Below, in pieces: positions 9,236 through 17,937 of a stretch of 44,134 bases of DNA. Numbering within the stretch: position 1 is the first letter of the stretch; each line of letters starts with the position of its first letter. The translations under genes and the position numbers were made by a program. Under the pieces are notes generated by a model, which saw only the letters and a list, made by a program, of their open reading frames with translations, was not told the DNA's origin and did no database searches. Origin of the DNA: Chroococcidiopsidaceae cyanobacterium YX2bin18 (lineage in GTDB: Bacteria; Cyanobacteriota; Cyanobacteriia; Cyanobacteriales; Chroococcidiopsidaceae). The stretch lies in assembly GCA_030446505.1 (NCBI GenBank), contig JAUJND010000035.1, forward strand, positions 1 to 44,134, in the 5' to 3' direction.

Positions 9236-9758
9236 GGCAAGAGGTTTATTGATCTTTACGGCATTAGCTTTTGGTTACTGCAAATTATAAATGTTTTTCT
9301 GGATTGAGTGATCTGTGGGTAGGATTTATCTCAGGTATTCCCTATCTGGTCGGTGTGATCTCAGTGACATTTATTGGTAGCCACTCAGACCACACTAGAG
9401 AATGCTACGCTCATGTTGCTATTCCAGCTTTTATGGGGCATTTGGTCTAGTTCTGTGTGCTTATTGTCATGATGCTGTGACCGCTCTAGCTACCCTTTCG
9501 TTAGCAGTACTGGCAATTTGGGGGGCTTTAGGAGCATTTTGGGCTTTACCGACTGCCTTTTTAAGCAGTACAGTAGCGGCTGGGTCATATGTATTGATTA
9601 ACTAACTCTGTGGGCAATTCGGGAGGATTTGTTGGTTCCTACTTTATCGCCACTTTTAAGGATGCCAGTAATAGTTTTACATTGGGCTGCTTGTACTGGC
9701 AACAGCACTCTTAATTGGTGGGATTCTCACTCTGGTAGTGCGCCAGAACCTTTTCTAG
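9236..9758 (+). pseudogene. C-terminal remnant of an MFS transporter
   Basis: Mixed-frame translation gives LYGISFWLLQIINVF, then DLWVGFISGIPYLVGVIS and TFIGSHSDHTRE. Next come the open stretch FGLVLCAYCHDAVTALATLS to FWALPTAFLSSTVAAGS, then NSVGNSGGFVGSYFI, FKDASNSFTLG and ALLIGGILTLVVRQNLF. This matches the second half of an anion:cation-symporter type MFS permease (the phthalate or tartrate transporter group). The N-terminal six helices are absent, and at least three frame changes and a stop interrupt the rest. In its intact form it would be an inner-membrane solute permease. It lies directly upstream of the glycosyltransferase promoter region. Confidence 0.8.
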
Positions 9759-9916
9759 AGCCAGTAGACAAGTAGAATTTATAACTGTTGTTACTCAATC
9801 AGACTGTAAATATTTTAGGTTTAATATGGTATCCATTGATTCTAGAATTGCGGTTTCACGAGTTGAACACAGCACGATCTATCTTAATTTTTGGAACACA
9901 ACCTTCACTATTAATC

Positions 9917-10218
9917 TCTTTCACAATAAAGTATCGGTTAAAGTGCTTAACTCGTTAACGATTTCGTGCCTCAATATGATTTTGATGTTAGCCTGACTCA
10001 AATTTATGCTCTTTGCATCTCAATAATTAGCTTGGATTCTTATGACTCATTTTGGTGTCATTTGCCCCACTGGAAGTCACCTTACTACCTGTTTTTCCCT
10101 GGGATTTGAACTTCAAAGGCGCGGTCATCGTATTACCTTCTTAAACGTGGTGGATGTTCAAGATCAGGTATTGGCGGCAAACTTCGGATTCAGAGCATTT
10201 GACGAGACAGGGTTTCCT
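9917..10218 (+). repeat. Downstream copy of duplicated glycosyltransferase 5' region
   Basis: This is the intact partner of 8226-8520. It includes the upstream region and codons 1 to about 59 of the glycosyltransferase gene. The promoter of the functional gene presumably lies in 9780-10041, of which the part from 9917 is duplicated. Confidence 0.88.
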
Positions 10219-11316
10219 GGTTCGCAGGTAAGATTGGCAGACCGGATAGGGAAACTGAGTGGTATGGCAGCAGTGAAGGAAACGATTAAAGTGCTGGAGC
10301 AAGATTTTCAAGTCATTCTTCAAGAGGCTCCGGCAATTATTAAAACGGAAGAAATCCAGGCTTTGTTGGTAGATCAATGTTCTCCAGTTGGAGGAACAGT
10401 TGCTGACTTTTTAAATATTCCATTCATTAGCCTGTGCAACGCTCTGCCTCTAAATCGAGAGATTAGCATTCCCCCGCCTTTTACTTCCTGGCAGTACAGT
10501 CCTAGTTGGGGTGCAAAATTAAGGAACCAAGCCGGATATGCGTTATTTAATGTTTTGGCAAAGCGCATCAGAAAATTAACTGGCGAGTATCGACAACAGT
10601 GGAATTTGCCCACCTATACCCATCCCAATGACAATTTTTCCCAACTTGCTCAACTCAGCCAGCAACCCGTTGAATTTGAGTTTCCTCGTACTAATTTGCC
10701 ACTGCACTTTCACTTTACTGGACCCTACCACAGTTCTATTGGACGCGAGAATGTGTCTTTTCCTTGGGATAAATTAACTGGGCAACCGCTTGTCTACGCT
10801 TCCCTGGGGACAATTCAAAATCAGCTTTTTCCAGTGTTCGAGGCGATCGCTGCTGCTTGTGTCGAATTAGGTGTTCAGTTGGCGATCGGGCTGGGGGGCG
10901 GAATGCCGCTAGAAGCAATATCAACTTTACCTGGATCGCCTTTGGTTGTTAGCTACGCACCGCAGTTAGAGTTGCTTAAAAGAGCCGCTCTCACCATCAC
11001 TCACGCAGGTTTAAACACAGTTTTAGAGTCACTAACTCATGCAGTGCCAATAGTCGCAATTCCAATTACCAACGATCAGCCTGGAGTAGCTGCACGTATA
11101 GCTTGGTCAGGAGTGGGGGAGATGATACCTGTTTCTTGCTTAACGGTTGCTAGATTGCGAGCGACAATTCACAAAGTGTTGACTCAGGATTCATACAAAG
11201 TTCAAGCATTGCGCTTGCAATTGGCAATTCAGAACTCTGGCGGGGTGCATCAAGCAGCCAACATTATTGAATCGGCGATCGCAACAGAAAAGCCAGTTCT
11301 CAGAAGTACACGCTAG
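10042..11316 (+). CDS. GT1-family (MGT/CrtX-like) glycosyltransferase
   Basis: This 424-residue protein has the GT-B fold of UDP-sugar glycosyltransferases. The N-terminal acceptor half starts GVICPTGSHLTTCFSLGFEL, the usual glycine/His loop of this family. The C-terminal half has LVYASLGTIQN, then VSYAPQLELL and the donor-site signature THAGLNTVLESLTHAVPIVA, ending with IPITNDQPGVAARI. Length and motifs fit the macrolide- or zeaxanthin-glucosyltransferase group, which puts a sugar on a hydrophobic acceptor. The start is the ATG conserved with the truncated copy at 8340. It is followed in the same direction by an SBF symporter and, further on, a P450. That suggests a pathway that oxidises, glycosylates and moves a lipid or terpenoid (inferred). 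The acceptor cannot be named from sequence. Confidence 0.85.
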   Translation: MTHFGVICPTGSHLTTCFSLGFELQRRGHRITFLNVVDVQDQVLAANFGFRAFDETGFPGSQVRLADRIGKLSGMAAVKETIKVLEQDFQVILQEAPAIIKTEEIQALLVDQCSPVGGTVADFLNIPFISLCNALPLNREISIPPPFTSWQYSPSWGAKLRNQAGYALFNVLAKRIRKLTGEYRQQWNLPTYTHPNDNFSQLAQLSQQPVEFEFPRTNLPLHFHFTGPYHSSIGRENVSFPWDKLTGQPLVYASLGTIQNQLFPVFEAIAAACVELGVQLAIGLGGGMPLEAISTLPGSPLVVSYAPQLELLKRAALTITHAGLNTVLESLTHAVPIVAIPITNDQPGVAARIAWSGVGEMIPVSCLTVARLRATIHKVLTQDSYKVQALRLQLAIQNSGGVHQAANIIESAIATEKPVLRSTR

Positions 11317-11395
11317 CAATGCCGTTGCATGATCAATTTGGGATTGCATTTAGCCTTTAAAAAACAGCTATTGAAAAAATAAACCTACTTAATCT

Positions 11396-12280
11396 ATGCA
11401 AGCCAACTTTTTTACCGCCGTCCTTTTACCGACAGGTCTAGCAATTGTTATGCTCGGCATGGGGCTAACCCTCCTGCCAGAAGACTTTCAACGAGTGACC
11501 CGCTATCCCAAAGCCGTCGCCATTGGTCTGGTTAGTCAATTGCTCTTTCTCCCCAGCGTTGGCTTTCTTGTCGCTTCGAGCGTGCCGATGCAACCAGAAA
11601 TTGCAGTCGGGTTAATGGTACTGGCTCTCTGTCCAGGCGGACCCTCTTCAAACATGATTACTTATTTGGCGAAAGGAGATGTCGCCCTTTCTGTTACTTT
11701 AACAGCTTTGAGTAGCGCCATTACCGTATTCACGATTCCCATATTCGCAAATTTGTCACTGCGATATTTTGTCGGACAAAATGCGGCGATCGCGTTACCG
11801 ATCGGGCAAACTATGCTACAAATTTTCGTGCTCGCTATAGTGCCAATTGGTTTGGGAATGTTGATCCGACAACAATTTCCCGACTTAGCCCGCCGACTAG
11901 AGAAGACCGTGAACCGTCTTGCCATTGCCTTCCTCGCTTTAATTATCTTGGCAATCATCATTCGCGAGTGGAATCGCATACCCACTTTTATCGCTCAAGT
12001 AGGGATAGGGGTAGTTCTCCTGAATGTGATCGCAATGGGAATCGGATTTTGGTTTGGTAAGCTGTTTAATTTGAAATTTGATCAACGGATCTGTATTGCG
12101 ATCGAGGTGGGAATTCAAAATGCCACGCTGGCGATCGCAATTACTGCCGGACTGTTAAATAATTCCAATCTGGCTGTTCCTGCTGCCGTTTACAGCTTAT
12201 TTGCGTACGCCACTGCCATTCTTGTCATTTTCTATGGCAGAAGATCTGTCCAGAGGATTTATCAGGAGGAGAAATCATGA
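11396..12280 (+). CDS. Bile acid:sodium symporter (SBF) family transporter
   Basis: A 294-residue polytopic membrane protein with about nine or ten hydrophobic segments and no signal peptide, the normal size for bacterial ASBT/SBF proteins. Family motifs are visible: ALCPGGPSSNMITYLAKGD (the discontinuous helix with the sodium-site region) and EVGIQNATLAIAI (the second crossover helix). Such proteins take up organic anions with sodium. Bacterial members carry pantoate, bile acids or other carboxylates, so the substrate is open. The gene lies 79 bases after the glycosyltransferase, same strand, and may share its transcript. Its stop overlaps the ATG of a 31-codon frame in an ATGA arrangement. 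Confidence 0.85.
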   Translation: MQANFFTAVLLPTGLAIVMLGMGLTLLPEDFQRVTRYPKAVAIGLVSQLLFLPSVGFLVASSVPMQPEIAVGLMVLALCPGGPSSNMITYLAKGDVALSVTLTALSSAITVFTIPIFANLSLRYFVGQNAAIALPIGQTMLQIFVLAIVPIGLGMLIRQQFPDLARRLEKTVNRLAIAFLALIILAIIIREWNRIPTFIAQVGIGVVLLNVIAMGIGFWFGKLFNLKFDQRICIAIEVGIQNATLAIAITAGLLNNSNLAVPAAVYSLFAYATAILVIFYGRRSVQRIYQEEKS

Positions 12281-12372
12281 GCAAACAATCTATCAGCTTC
12301 ACTTTAGCCAATCACGCTGCCAAACAAAGTAAGTCTGACCAAATCTCCAACAATTCTGGTAGAACTTTTTGA
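12277..12372 (+). CDS. 31-residue ORF coupled to the symporter stop (doubtful)
   Basis: An ATG overlaps the symporter stop as ATGA, with AGGAGGAGAAATC upstream, an excellent ribosome site inside the symporter 3' end. It opens a frame MSKQSISFTLANHAAKQSKS that stops after 31 codons. The strong site and overlap suggest that a real gene once began here. The peptide may be the stub of a truncated downstream gene, since a repeat element starts 19 bases after the stop. I recognise no family. Confidence 0.35.
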   Translation: MSKQSISFTLANHAAKQSKSDQISNNSGRTF

Positions 12373-12390
12373 GCTAAGTTGTTTTAACCG

Positions 12391-12512
12391 ATGTTGCAAA
12401 AAGCCTAGCGATCCATAAAGAACGATGAACGGCTGCCAGAGTATCTACGAAAGTCGGCTTAGATTTAAATCACAGAAAATAAACTCTCTTATCCAATCGT
12501 TTTTGCAACATT
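12391..12512. mobile_element. MITE-like element with 12-bp terminal inverted repeats
   Basis: ATGTTGCAAAAA at 12391-12402 is a perfect inverted match to TTTTTGCAACAT at 12501-12512. The two enclose 98 non-coding bases. The same TGTTGCAAAAA end occurs at 15194, next to an IS6-type transposase remnant, and TGTTGCAAA is a hallmark of IS6-family ends. A small non-autonomous derivative of an IS6-like element is the likely reading. I could not identify a target duplication. Confidence 0.5.
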
Positions 12513-12604
12513 ACCTTGGTAACCAAACACGACTATGAAACAATGAGCGGGAAAAAAGTTGGAGTAAGTAACCACATTAGCGATTTTGCTCTAAGCTAAA
12601 ACCT

Positions 12605-13957
12605 ATGATTTTAAAGACCCGCCTTCCCGATGGTTCACAAGCTCCTCGATGGCTGCAAAAAATCCAGTACACACGCAACTCGATCGCCTACATGGATGCT
12701 GCACAACGCAACGGGGACATTTTTAACGCTCCTGTGATCGGGAATCACGATGTTGTTTTATTTGTCAGTAATCCCCAAGCGCTACAGCGCATTTTTGCAA
12801 ATAACACGAAGCAATTTATTGCGCCACTCAACCAACTATTGCAACCAATTGTTGGAGATTACTCCATCTTCTCGTTAGTAGGTTCTCGCCATCGCCGGGA
12901 GCGTCGGTTGTTAATGCCGCCTTTTCATGGAGAACGGATGCAAACTTATGGACAATTGATTTGTGAATTAGTTGACAAAGCAATGAGTTCACTGTCGATT
13001 GGCACTCCATTTTCTGCCCGTCAGTTGGCACAGGAGATATCTTTAGATGTCATTCTAAAAGTTGTTTTTGGGATTAACCAAGATGACCGTTTCAATCATC
13101 TCAAGTCGCTACTTGTTAATCTCACCGATTCACTGCAATCTCCTTTCATTGGCGGGTTGCTCTTCTTTCCGTCTTTACAAAAGGATTGGGGAACCCGAAG
13201 TCCCTGGGGATACTTGCGGTCTCTGCAACGACAGATCAGCGAACTGGTATACGCTGAAATTGAAGAGCGTCGCAATCAGAATCAAGTGCTTGGTTCCGAC
13301 ATCCTAAGTTTACTGATTTCAGCCCGTGATCAAACAGGTCAACCGATGACCGATGCCGAATTGCATGATGAGTTGATCACACTCCTGATCGCAGGTCAAG
13401 ACACAACCGCAACTGCGATCGCTTGGGCTTTGTATGCAATTCATCGTCATCCACAGGTTGGTGAAAAGCTGCTTGTGGAACTAAATCACCTGGGATCTCC
13501 AGAACCGAAAACCATTGTGCAGTTACCTTATCTTACAGCCGTTTGTCATGAGACTCTACGCCTTTTCCCCGTTGTTGTTCTCACCAATCCTAGAGAAGTC
13601 AAAGAACCTGTAGAACTGATGGGTCATCAACTGGAACCAGGAATGAGACTTTATGGTTGTATTTATCTAACTCACCAGCGCCCAGATATCTATCCAGAAC
13701 CTAAATTGTTTAAACCAGAGCGCTTTTTAGAACGGCAGTTTTCTCCTTACGAATTCTTCGCCTTTGGCGGCGGTGCGCGGCGTTGCATTGGAGAAGCATT
13801 AGCCCTATTTGAAATGAAATTAGTCTTAGCGACGATGCTTTCTCATTATCGATTAGTGATGGCAGATCAATCCCCTGAATATCCTCAGCGCCGAGGTGTT
13901 ACTTTTGCTCCTGCTAGAGGGGTACAGATGGTTCTAAAAGAAAAATTCTCAGCTTAA
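12605..13957 (+). CDS. Cytochrome P450, CYP110-like
   Basis: A 450-residue soluble P450 with the whole signature set. The I-helix oxygen-activation motif is AGQDTTATAIAW (about residue 262), the K-helix ExxR is ETLR (about 316), the PERF region is FKPERFLE, and the haem loop is FAFGGGARRCIGEALALFE with the Cys ligand near residue 393. The N-terminus has no membrane anchor but a proline-rich start (LPDGSQAPRWLQKIQY), usual for cyanobacterial CYP110. Members hydroxylate fatty acids or terpenes with electrons from ferredoxin. It follows the glycosyltransferase and symporter on the same strand after a 230-base gap that holds a MITE-like element. The ATG at 12605 is chosen from the alignment of the N-terminus. 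The ribosome site is weak. Confidence 0.9.
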   Translation: MILKTRLPDGSQAPRWLQKIQYTRNSIAYMDAAQRNGDIFNAPVIGNHDVVLFVSNPQALQRIFANNTKQFIAPLNQLLQPIVGDYSIFSLVGSRHRRERRLLMPPFHGERMQTYGQLICELVDKAMSSLSIGTPFSARQLAQEISLDVILKVVFGINQDDRFNHLKSLLVNLTDSLQSPFIGGLLFFPSLQKDWGTRSPWGYLRSLQRQISELVYAEIEERRNQNQVLGSDILSLLISARDQTGQPMTDAELHDELITLLIAGQDTTATAIAWALYAIHRHPQVGEKLLVELNHLGSPEPKTIVQLPYLTAVCHETLRLFPVVVLTNPREVKEPVELMGHQLEPGMRLYGCIYLTHQRPDIYPEPKLFKPERFLERQFSPYEFFAFGGGARRCIGEALALFEMKLVLATMLSHYRLVMADQSPEYPQRRGVTFAPARGVQMVLKEKFSA

Positions 13958-14008
13958 GAGAAAGAACATCTGCTTTCATTAAAGTAGTTGTTTGGCAGCA
14001 GTGAAGGA

Positions 14009-14095
14009 ATGGTTTTAGAGCTAGTGTGTTGTCCGGATTGTGGTAGTGAAGACGTGGTGAAGAATGGTAAGTCTACAGAAGGCAAGCAAAGGTAA
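14009..14095 (+). pseudogene. IS1-family InsA fragment
   Basis: The frame reads MVLELVCCPDCGSEDVVKNG and then a stop after KSTEGKQR. The CPxCGS...KNGK zinc-finger start is that of IS1-type InsA proteins. Only the first 28 codons remain; the rest of InsA and InsB is gone. Confidence 0.75.
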
Positions 14096-14156
14096 ATATC
14101 CCTCTTTAATCACTCTGGCTAGAGTAAGATAGTGGTAGTGTTAATGCGTCTGAGCA

Positions 14157-14450
14157 ACGTGTAAGAACTAATCGCTGGAAAGCTTTTGACCGGATCTTCG
14201 CCAATGGTAAAAGCGAAACTCATTATCTACAAAAAATCATTTTTGTAAACGTCGTGATTGGCGTTATTAGACAATTACGACTGATCCAGTTAATTTACCG
14301 CAAAGCTCTACGTGGTATTTGATGAGTCATTCGCCGCGGCCTTTGGACAACAAGTGGGTAATTTGTATGGCTTGAGAACATTGATTGAGTATGGTTTCAA
14401 ACACTGCAAAAATCACGCTTGGTTGGGCAGATTTTCGACTGACTGGTAGT
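14157..14450 (+). pseudogene. IS701-like transposase remnant
   Basis: Across several frames the segment reads RTNRWKAFDRIFANGKSETH, TTDPVNLPQSSTWYLMSHSP and VGNLYGLRTLIEYGFKHCKN. This is the C-terminal part of the DDE transposase common in cyanobacteria and assigned to IS701-like elements (TDP..LP..STWYVMT, GNLYGLR.W.EYG.K..K). Frame changes at about 14240, 14340 and 14430 make it a relic. It adjoins the IS1 fragment directly, so one element may have landed in the other. Confidence 0.7.
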
Positions 14451-14729
14451 TCATTTTCTTAAAAAAGTGCCGACTCTGGTAATTATCGGAAATTTTTGTT
14501 GGCAGTTGGCGAAGTCTCACTCACCTTAGCTTAATAACTAAAAAGGTAGAATGCTTACAGTATAATGGTTGTAGCTTACTTTACCCCTGATCGCTAGTTC
14601 CGACCCATCTACCCACTTTGTTAAGTATTGTGACTATTGGTTGCCCCGTAGTAGATAATGAACACCGTTGGGAACACTAAAGCTATGCAACTCTGAAGCC
14701 AATGTTCATACTCTAGAAGGAATTAATCA

Positions 14730-15164
14730 ATGCGATATCTAGCAACGGTTGGGACCAAGCCTCTGTGGGGAGTGCAACTGATTCATCTCCACTGCAAAGA
14801 AGTTAATAAGTTCTCTTGGGAGCGGACACAAGGAGAAATGGGAATCGAACTAGCACACAAGTTTCAGCCTGGTACATTGGTTATCGCTCACATTACTGCC
14901 GCTAACAATCGCCTCCAGCGACTTGATGCTGCCATTGACCCAATTGTTGCCACTCTACACGAATTCACCAACATTGGACATCGCTACAAATTACTCGCTA
15001 GCGATATTGAAGCCTGGAAGGGATCAATGGCTCTCCAGCTTGAAGAACTTCATCGCCGGGAAGAAGAGCTGATGCTGCGAGCGCAAGACTTGCAGGTTGA
15101 AATGACTTGTAGCCTGGATCAAGTAGTTTCAAAATTAGCTATCCCTGATATGAAATCCGGCTGA
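14730..15164 (+). CDS. Short HmpF-like protein (pilus motility/phototaxis family, truncated)
   Basis: A 144-residue frame with a good ribosome site (AGAAGGAATTAATCA). It resembles the N-terminal region of HmpF, the coiled-coil protein needed for type IV pilus motility and phototaxis in cyanobacteria. The match is in layout and motifs: a start like MRYLATV, then FQPGTLVIAHITAANNRLQRL in place of the usual GALVLxDLxxNRQVQRI, then IVATLHEF and the coiled-coil onset IEAWKGSMALQLEELHRREEEL. Full HmpF runs to several hundred residues of coiled coil. Here a stop follows after about 40 residues of it. It may be a truncated paralogue, a small partner that dimerises with HmpF, or a pseudogene. IS debris lies on both sides. 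The assignment is from memory of the family pattern. Confidence 0.6.
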   Translation: MRYLATVGTKPLWGVQLIHLHCKEVNKFSWERTQGEMGIELAHKFQPGTLVIAHITAANNRLQRLDAAIDPIVATLHEFTNIGHRYKLLASDIEAWKGSMALQLEELHRREEELMLRAQDLQVEMTCSLDQVVSKLAIPDMKSG

Positions 15165-15189
15165 ATGCAGGCAATATAGTCAAACAGGG

Positions 15190-15373
15190 ATTGTGTTGCA
15201 AAAACTGGTGAGGTTTGGTAGGAATAGCATTTATACTTACTACCCAGCCTTATAAACTCCAAGTTTCCCTTTAAAGGGCATCACTTTGCTCCTGACATCA
15301 TTTTGTGGGCAGTGAGCTGGTATTGGCTCTATCGATTAGCTACCGCAATTTAGAGGAGATGGCTTGGTTATAG
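15190..15373 (+). pseudogene. IS6-family element remnant (left end plus transposase N-terminus)
   Basis: TGTTGCAAAAA at 15194-15204 matches the terminal repeat of IS6-family elements. About 65 bases on, the frame reads FKGHHFAPDIILWAVSWYWLYRL and, after a one-base shift, SYRNLEEMAWL. This is the N-terminal region of IS6/IS240-type transposases (FKGrhFpp.iIl.aVrwYlry.lSyRdleEm). The rest of the gene and the right end are missing. Confidence 0.7.
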
Positions 15374-15694
15374 CAACGGAAAATTTTTGGTCGTTAAGGA
15401 TAAAAAGTTTTAGAAAATCACATTGGTGCAATCTGGTACTTTGTTCACGCCTACAACAAATCATTACTTCTGTAGGACTACCAATTTTCTACTCTATCAA
15501 ACCCACATCATTCTGATGCACTACTAACAAATCATCTAGTAAAGACAATTAGTAGAAATTCTATTTCACCATGTCAAGAGTAACTTTATACATCTTTTAG
15601 TGGATTGGAGATGAAAATGATTACTTGCTTGCAGACATATTCCGCTGCCAAGATATTTAGACAAATAAAGCTGCGTTTTCCTGATATTTCTAAG
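15374..15694. other. AT-rich spacer with no recognised gene
   Basis: These 321 bases follow the IS6 remnant and precede the 3' end of the broken mannosyltransferase. A 41-codon plus-strand frame starts at 15611 without a recognisable domain. I see no terminator or RNA gene. Confidence 0.35.
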
Positions 15695-16968
15695 CTATCC
15701 ACAAGTGTTGAGCAAACCGAACAGCGAAACTGGTAAGTAAAATAGCAAAAAACCCATTGTGGCGTATCCCCAACGGGGATAACGGGCAAGTAACACGCCG
15801 AGCGCTACGCTTAGTGACACAATGCCATAAGCAATACGACTTAGTGACCAGGTTCCACCAGAGGCTAAAATCAAGCCTAAAGCACAGAAGCCATAGATAA
15901 CTGTCACTAGACTAAGTTGAGTGCGTAATTGCCATAACAAGTAGCCACTACCTAAAACCATCACGGTATTAATTAACGGATCTCCTGCTAAAAGCCACAA
16001 AAATAACACTAAAGTACAAAATCCATAGCCAACGCCTTAGTTGAACCAATTTTGGTGCAGAAGCGCCATAAAAAATACCAACTGCCAACAATTATGCTAA
16101 ACAACAGTGGATGCAATGGATCTTTAAGCCAGCCATGCTGCCAATTCGTCGTGCCAACTACGATTTGCATTAGCATCTTCACCCAACCCTGCCAATAAAA
16201 CCCCAGTGAGGGTCGCCAGCCGCGCTGTGCTTGAATGAACGCCAAAGCATCGTTAAAATGAATTGCACAATACAGGCTAAATAGGAGTACTCCTGCGTCC
16301 GAAGCTAAACTAGCAATATATGCTATGACTCCTCTGCGTTCTCTCCAGGCTGCAATTAAAAACGCCGGAATTAGTGCCATTCCTGTGGGACGGGTGGCAG
16401 TAGCTATAGCACCCCAAAGCGCAACCCAAGCATATTTTTGGTTATCAAAAGCCTGTAGTGCAGCCTTCGTACTAAATAACAGATACAGCCCCTCTGAGTA
16501 AATTACTGTGCTAAAAGAGACAGCGGACACCAAGCGAGTACTGCTGTTGCCCACCGAGCAGCGCTTCTACTATGACGCTTCTCTACCCAGAAATACAGAA
16601 CGATCAGCGCATTCCAGAAAGGCAAGGTTATTTACCAATATACCTGCCACCTCAAACGGCAAGCCAAGCGTCATCACTCCACGAACAACTAGAGGAAATA
16701 TCGGGAAGAAGGCAACATTATGTCCCTTACCATCATTGGCATATTCATAGCCTGAAGTGGCAATTTGCTTGTACAGTAAACTATCCCACCAGGAGAAAAT
16801 TTCCCAGCTAACTGGAGGCTTAATACCTCCTGGTGGAGCCGGAAGTAAGGGGACAACTAGCAACATGACAGCCACTATCAAAAGTCGGCTGAATAGCCAC
16901 ATTGCTCCTGCAAAGATGAACCCGTTGAACCATAAAGCTTTTTCTTTGTTTATTTGAACTTCAGTCAT
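15695..16968 (-). pseudogene. Mannosyltransferase (PIG-V/Mannosyl_trans2-like) membrane protein, frameshifted
   Basis: Three adjoining minus-strand frames form one gene. The first (from an ATG at 16968) holds a transmembrane helix and SWEIFSWWDSLLYKQIATSG, the lumenal Trp-Asp region that carries the catalytic acid in PIG-V-type mannosyltransferases. It continues GKGHNVAFFPIFPLVVRG, typical of the family (AFFPLfP). The second frame gives FSTVIYSEGLYLLFSTKAAL and ATATRPTGMALIPAFLIAAW, again family landmarks. The third is membrane helices to the end. Shifts lie near 16600, 16512 and 16020. A working protein would be about 420 residues, use a polyprenyl-phosphate sugar and act in the plasma membrane. 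A broken DUF2079 gene lies upstream on the same strand, and these two families often sit together. Confidence 0.78.
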
Positions 16969-17090
16969 CAGCTTAAGTTTTTCCGATACTCCTTTAAAAA
17001 GATTTTTGTATAGGGTTGTGTTCCAGATTTTTATGGCTACTTACCAATCCAACAGACTACTTAACTAGAAAACATTATTTTATTTACTTA

Positions 17091-17937
17091 TCAACTGATG
17101 CTCAAAATACTGTCTTGGTAAAACAAATAAACATCATCGCGCTGATAACTCAGCTGAAATTCCTCGGCATTTTTGAGTTGATTTACTAAGCTAGTAGCAA
17201 ACTCTTGATTACTTAGCCAGCCGGGGTGACGTAGATTAAGCAATACGTAATTAAACTTTGCGAGGTTAGTTGGCGGTGAATTGGTATCTGTAAGCTTTAC
17301 TAGCGGGCGGTGAGTTAAATGAGGGGCAATTTCGCTCGTTGTGAGAACACCAACTTTGGTTTGAATGCGGGCGATCGCTTCTTGGGTAGCTTGCCGAGCA
17401 TCCAGTGAATCTAAATAAATCGACCCAAAATAACCATACTTTGCCAACGCTAAAAAAGCCACTAAAGACCACAATATAATCAACGTAGAGCTAATACTGC
17501 CTTACAGATTAGAACAATGGCGATCGCTAAACAAAACCACACAGTCTTACCGAGTCGGGCGGCTAATATTGCCTCTAAAAGTGCTGTACGGAGATTACTT
17601 CCGGGTGCAAATCACGCAAATTCAGGTAAATATCAGAGGATACAGCAAGTACACAGAGGCGCTCCGTCACTGCTGCGTGATCGCCAAGAATGTGAAATCC
17701 CAAGAAAGAAGATATCGGCGGCTCACATCGGCTAATTAAGTAGACAGCTTGATCAAAAATTCCTAAATCAAAGGCTCCCAACTGAAACAGCGCATATCGT
17801 AAACTGGTACAAATAAAGAAAATCAGGGCGCTTACCTTGATTGTCCAAGCCAAAGCGTTATTTGAAATAGTAGTAAGGCAATAAGTAAGTAGAATCATCT
17901 GATCCGCCTTGGCTTTGTTTAACAGAGGTGCTGGCAT
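17091..17937 (-). pseudogene. DUF2079 membrane protein, internally deleted and frameshifted
   Basis: The N-terminal frame has a transmembrane helix, SLRYALFQLGAFDLGIFDQA and YLISRCEPPISSFLGFHILG. That is the first loop of DUF2079 proteins (AFDLGIFDQA..., GFHILGDH), which resemble sugar transferases with many helices. The sequence then leaves the family pattern. It rejoins near the C-terminus with LEAILAARLGKTVWF, a helix, YLDSLDARQATQEAIARIQT and a periplasmic-looking tail (FNYVLLNLRHPGWLSNQEFA). The total is about 280 codons against roughly 450-500 normally, so the middle has been deleted. The function of DUF2079 is unproven; envelope glycan synthesis is an inference. Confidence 0.75.

Noticed and set aside
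10265..10281. TGGCAGCAGTGAAGGAA shared exactly with 13993-14009
   Set aside because: A 17-base match within a GC-balanced coding stretch; similarity does not extend beyond it, so it is probably chance or microhomology.
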